This document shows, one piece after another, positions 60,201-63,200 of a stretch of 64,000 nucleotides of DNA. The translations under genes were made by a program, and so were the position numbers. Positions within the stretch are counted from its first letter, which is position 1, and every line of letters starts with the position of its first letter. Source of the stretch: Chryseobacterium lactis (GTDB taxonomy: Bacteria; Bacteroidota; Bacteroidia; Flavobacteriales; Weeksellaceae). The notes beneath the pieces are model-generated. The model made no database searches. It saw only the letters and a program-made list of their open reading frames with translations, and had not been told where the DNA came from. The stretch lies in assembly GCF_003815875.1 (NCBI RefSeq), contig NZ_CP033924.1, positions 1,240,001 through 1,304,000 on the forward strand, given 5' to 3'.

Positions 60201-63200
60201 CAATCGCGTCCATGGCGAATGCGATGGGTGAAGAAAATATTGAGCAGATTGTTATAAATCCGGTAAAAGTCGATTCTCCTGAAAAACAGCGTTTATCTTT
60301 TGCTCAGGAAAGACTTTGGTTTATAGAATCTTATGAAGGTGGAAGCAAGGCTTACAATATTCCAATGACTGTTTTATTAGATAAGGAGTCTGATATTTCA
60401 CTTCTTTCTACTGCCTTTGAAGCTATCATCATGCGTCATGAGGTACTTCGTACAATGATTCATACCACAGAAAATGGGGTGGGTTATCAGGTAGTTACAG
60501 ACGTCGTGCCGGAATTTAGTATAATAGACGTAGAGACAAAAGAAGAACTCGAAGAATCCATAAACAAATGCGCCAATAAGGTTTTCCGTCTGAATGAAGA
60601 AATTCCGGTGAGTATTACTATATTCCGGCTGGGAGACGAACGTTACCTGTCAGCAGTTATCCATCACATTGCTTTTGACGGATGGTCTATTGACCTGTTT
60701 ATGCAAGAAGTTACCATAATCTATGATGCCCTTGTAAAAGGATATATGCCGAAACTTCCGGAATTAAAAATCCAGTATAAAGACTTTGCATTGTGGCAGC
60801 GTAATTATCTTACGGGAGAACGTCTTGACCGTCAGATTGAATATTGGAAAACCAGATTTGATGAGTACCAGAGTCTTAATCTGCCACTTGACTTCCATAG
60901 ACCTGCAGAGATTTCTTATGAAGGAGAAACGATTAATTTTAACCTTTCCGGAGATCTTGCAGAAATACTTAAAGAAGTCTCTCAAAACCTTGGTGTAAGT
61001 TTATATAGCGTAATGTTAAGTGGATATTACCTTATGCTTTCTGCGTATTCAGGGCAGGGTGATATTGTGGTCGGAAGTCCGATTGCCAATCGACATCATG
61101 CAGGTCTTGAGAATATGGTGGGATTCTTTGTGAATACGCTGGCATTGCGGGAAAAAATAGACACCAAACAAAGTATCAGAGATTTTATTATGCAGGTTTC
61201 AAATTCTGTGACAGAAGCTCAGTTACATCAGGATCTTCCGTTTGAAAAATTAGTGGAAGAGCTGGAAGTAGAACAAGATACCTCAAGACATCCTGTTTTC
61301 CAGGTTATGTTTGGTATTCAAAGTGCCGGAAAAAGCAAATCTTCTGCTCATGAGAATCTGACGATATTCCATTCTTACGATGGCGAAGTAAATTATCAGG
61401 CGGCGAAATTTGATTTGACTACCATGGTCAATGAAAGTCCGGAAGGAATACTGCTCACATTCAATTATGCAAAATCTCTGTTCAGAAAAGAGACGATCAT
61501 CCGCATGTCGGATTCTTACCAGTTGCTTCTAAGTCAGATGGTACAATCCGGTGTGTTGGAGTCAGAAAACACCGTAATTGGTGATCTTTCTCTGATCTCA
61601 GGAGAAGAGTCGAAACAGATTATAAGCACCTGGAATGCTACAAATAAAGAGTACCAGTTAGAAATGACGATCCATGCATTATTTGAAGATCAGGTTTTAA
61701 AAACTCCGGAAGACACCGCATTAGTCTATCAGAATATCAGGTTGTCTTACAGAGAATTGAATGAGAAATCAAATCGACTGGCCAATTACCTTATCAAAAC
61801 CTATCAGCTTCAGCCGGATGATCTGGTGCCATTATGTTTTGAACGTTCAGAAAATATGCTTATTGCGATGTTGGGGGTGTTAAAAGCCGGTGCAGCTTAT
61901 GTTCCGATGGATCCGTCTTATCCTGCAGATAGAATAAAGTATATTTTAGAAGATACAAAAGCAAAAATTGTACTGACTGAGCTGAGCACCGGAAATACAA
62001 TAAGAGAAACTGAAGTCATATTCCTGGATGAAATAAAAGAGGCCCTTGAAACATCAGATCCAAAGAACCCGGTTACCGAAGCGCGCTCAGAAAACCTTGC
62101 TTACGTAATCTATACCAGTGGAACAACAGGGCAGCCAAAAGGTGTGATGATTGAACACAAAGGTGTAATCAACCTTATCGAATCAATGACGGAGGCTCAT
62201 CGTCTTGATGAATACAAACAAGTAGGCTGTTTCTCAAACTATGTATTTGATGCCTTTGTGTATGAAGCTTTCCCTGCTTTGTGTAAAGGGAATACCTTAT
62301 GGTTATACAGTAATGATCTTAGAACCTCTGTAGCAGAACTTAATGAATATATTAATGAAAATAAAATAGAGGTCTCCTTTATTCCGCCTGTGTTACTGAG
62401 AGAGGTAATAGACCATGGAACGAATTTAAAACTGATCTATGCCGGAGGTGAAAGTTTCCCCGCTTTAGATAAAAATATAGAAAATATTACTCTGATCAAT
62501 GAGTATGGACCGACTGAGGGAACTGTTTGCGCCACTCTTCATTACTTTAAAGAAGATAGAAATCCGTTGAATATCGGAACCGCCATTTCTAATACCACCT
62601 TGTACGTCCTGGATGGTGATCAACGTGCTGTTCCTGTTGGAGCAATCGGAGAACTTTATATCGGCGGAGCAGGTATTGCAAGAGGATATCTGAACAGAGA
62701 AGACCTTACAGAAGAAAGATTTATCACAAATCCTTACCAGACGTTAGAACAGAAAGAAAGAGGCGAGAACGGACGTTTGTACAAAACGGGAGACCTGGTA
62801 CGCTGGTTACAGAATGGAGAACTTGAATATATTGGAAGGCAAGACTTCCAGGTGAAAATTCGGGGGTATCGTATCGAATTGGGCGAGATTGAAAATACCT
62901 TACTCAGTTATCCCGATATCCGCCAGGCAGCCGTGGTAGCAAAAGAGAATACAACTGGAATGAAATACCTTGTAGGATATTATGCTGCCGATCCGATGAT
63001 TGATCCACAATTGCTTTCGGATTTCCTGATGAGATCCCTTCCGGATTATATGATTCCGAATATTTTTGTTCATCTTGACCGTCTTCCGGTAACCATTAAT
63101 GGTAAATTAGATAGAAAACAACTGCCGGAACCTGAATTTACAAGCATTACAGAATATGCCGCTCCGGAAAATGCACTACAGAAACAATTGGCAGAAATCT

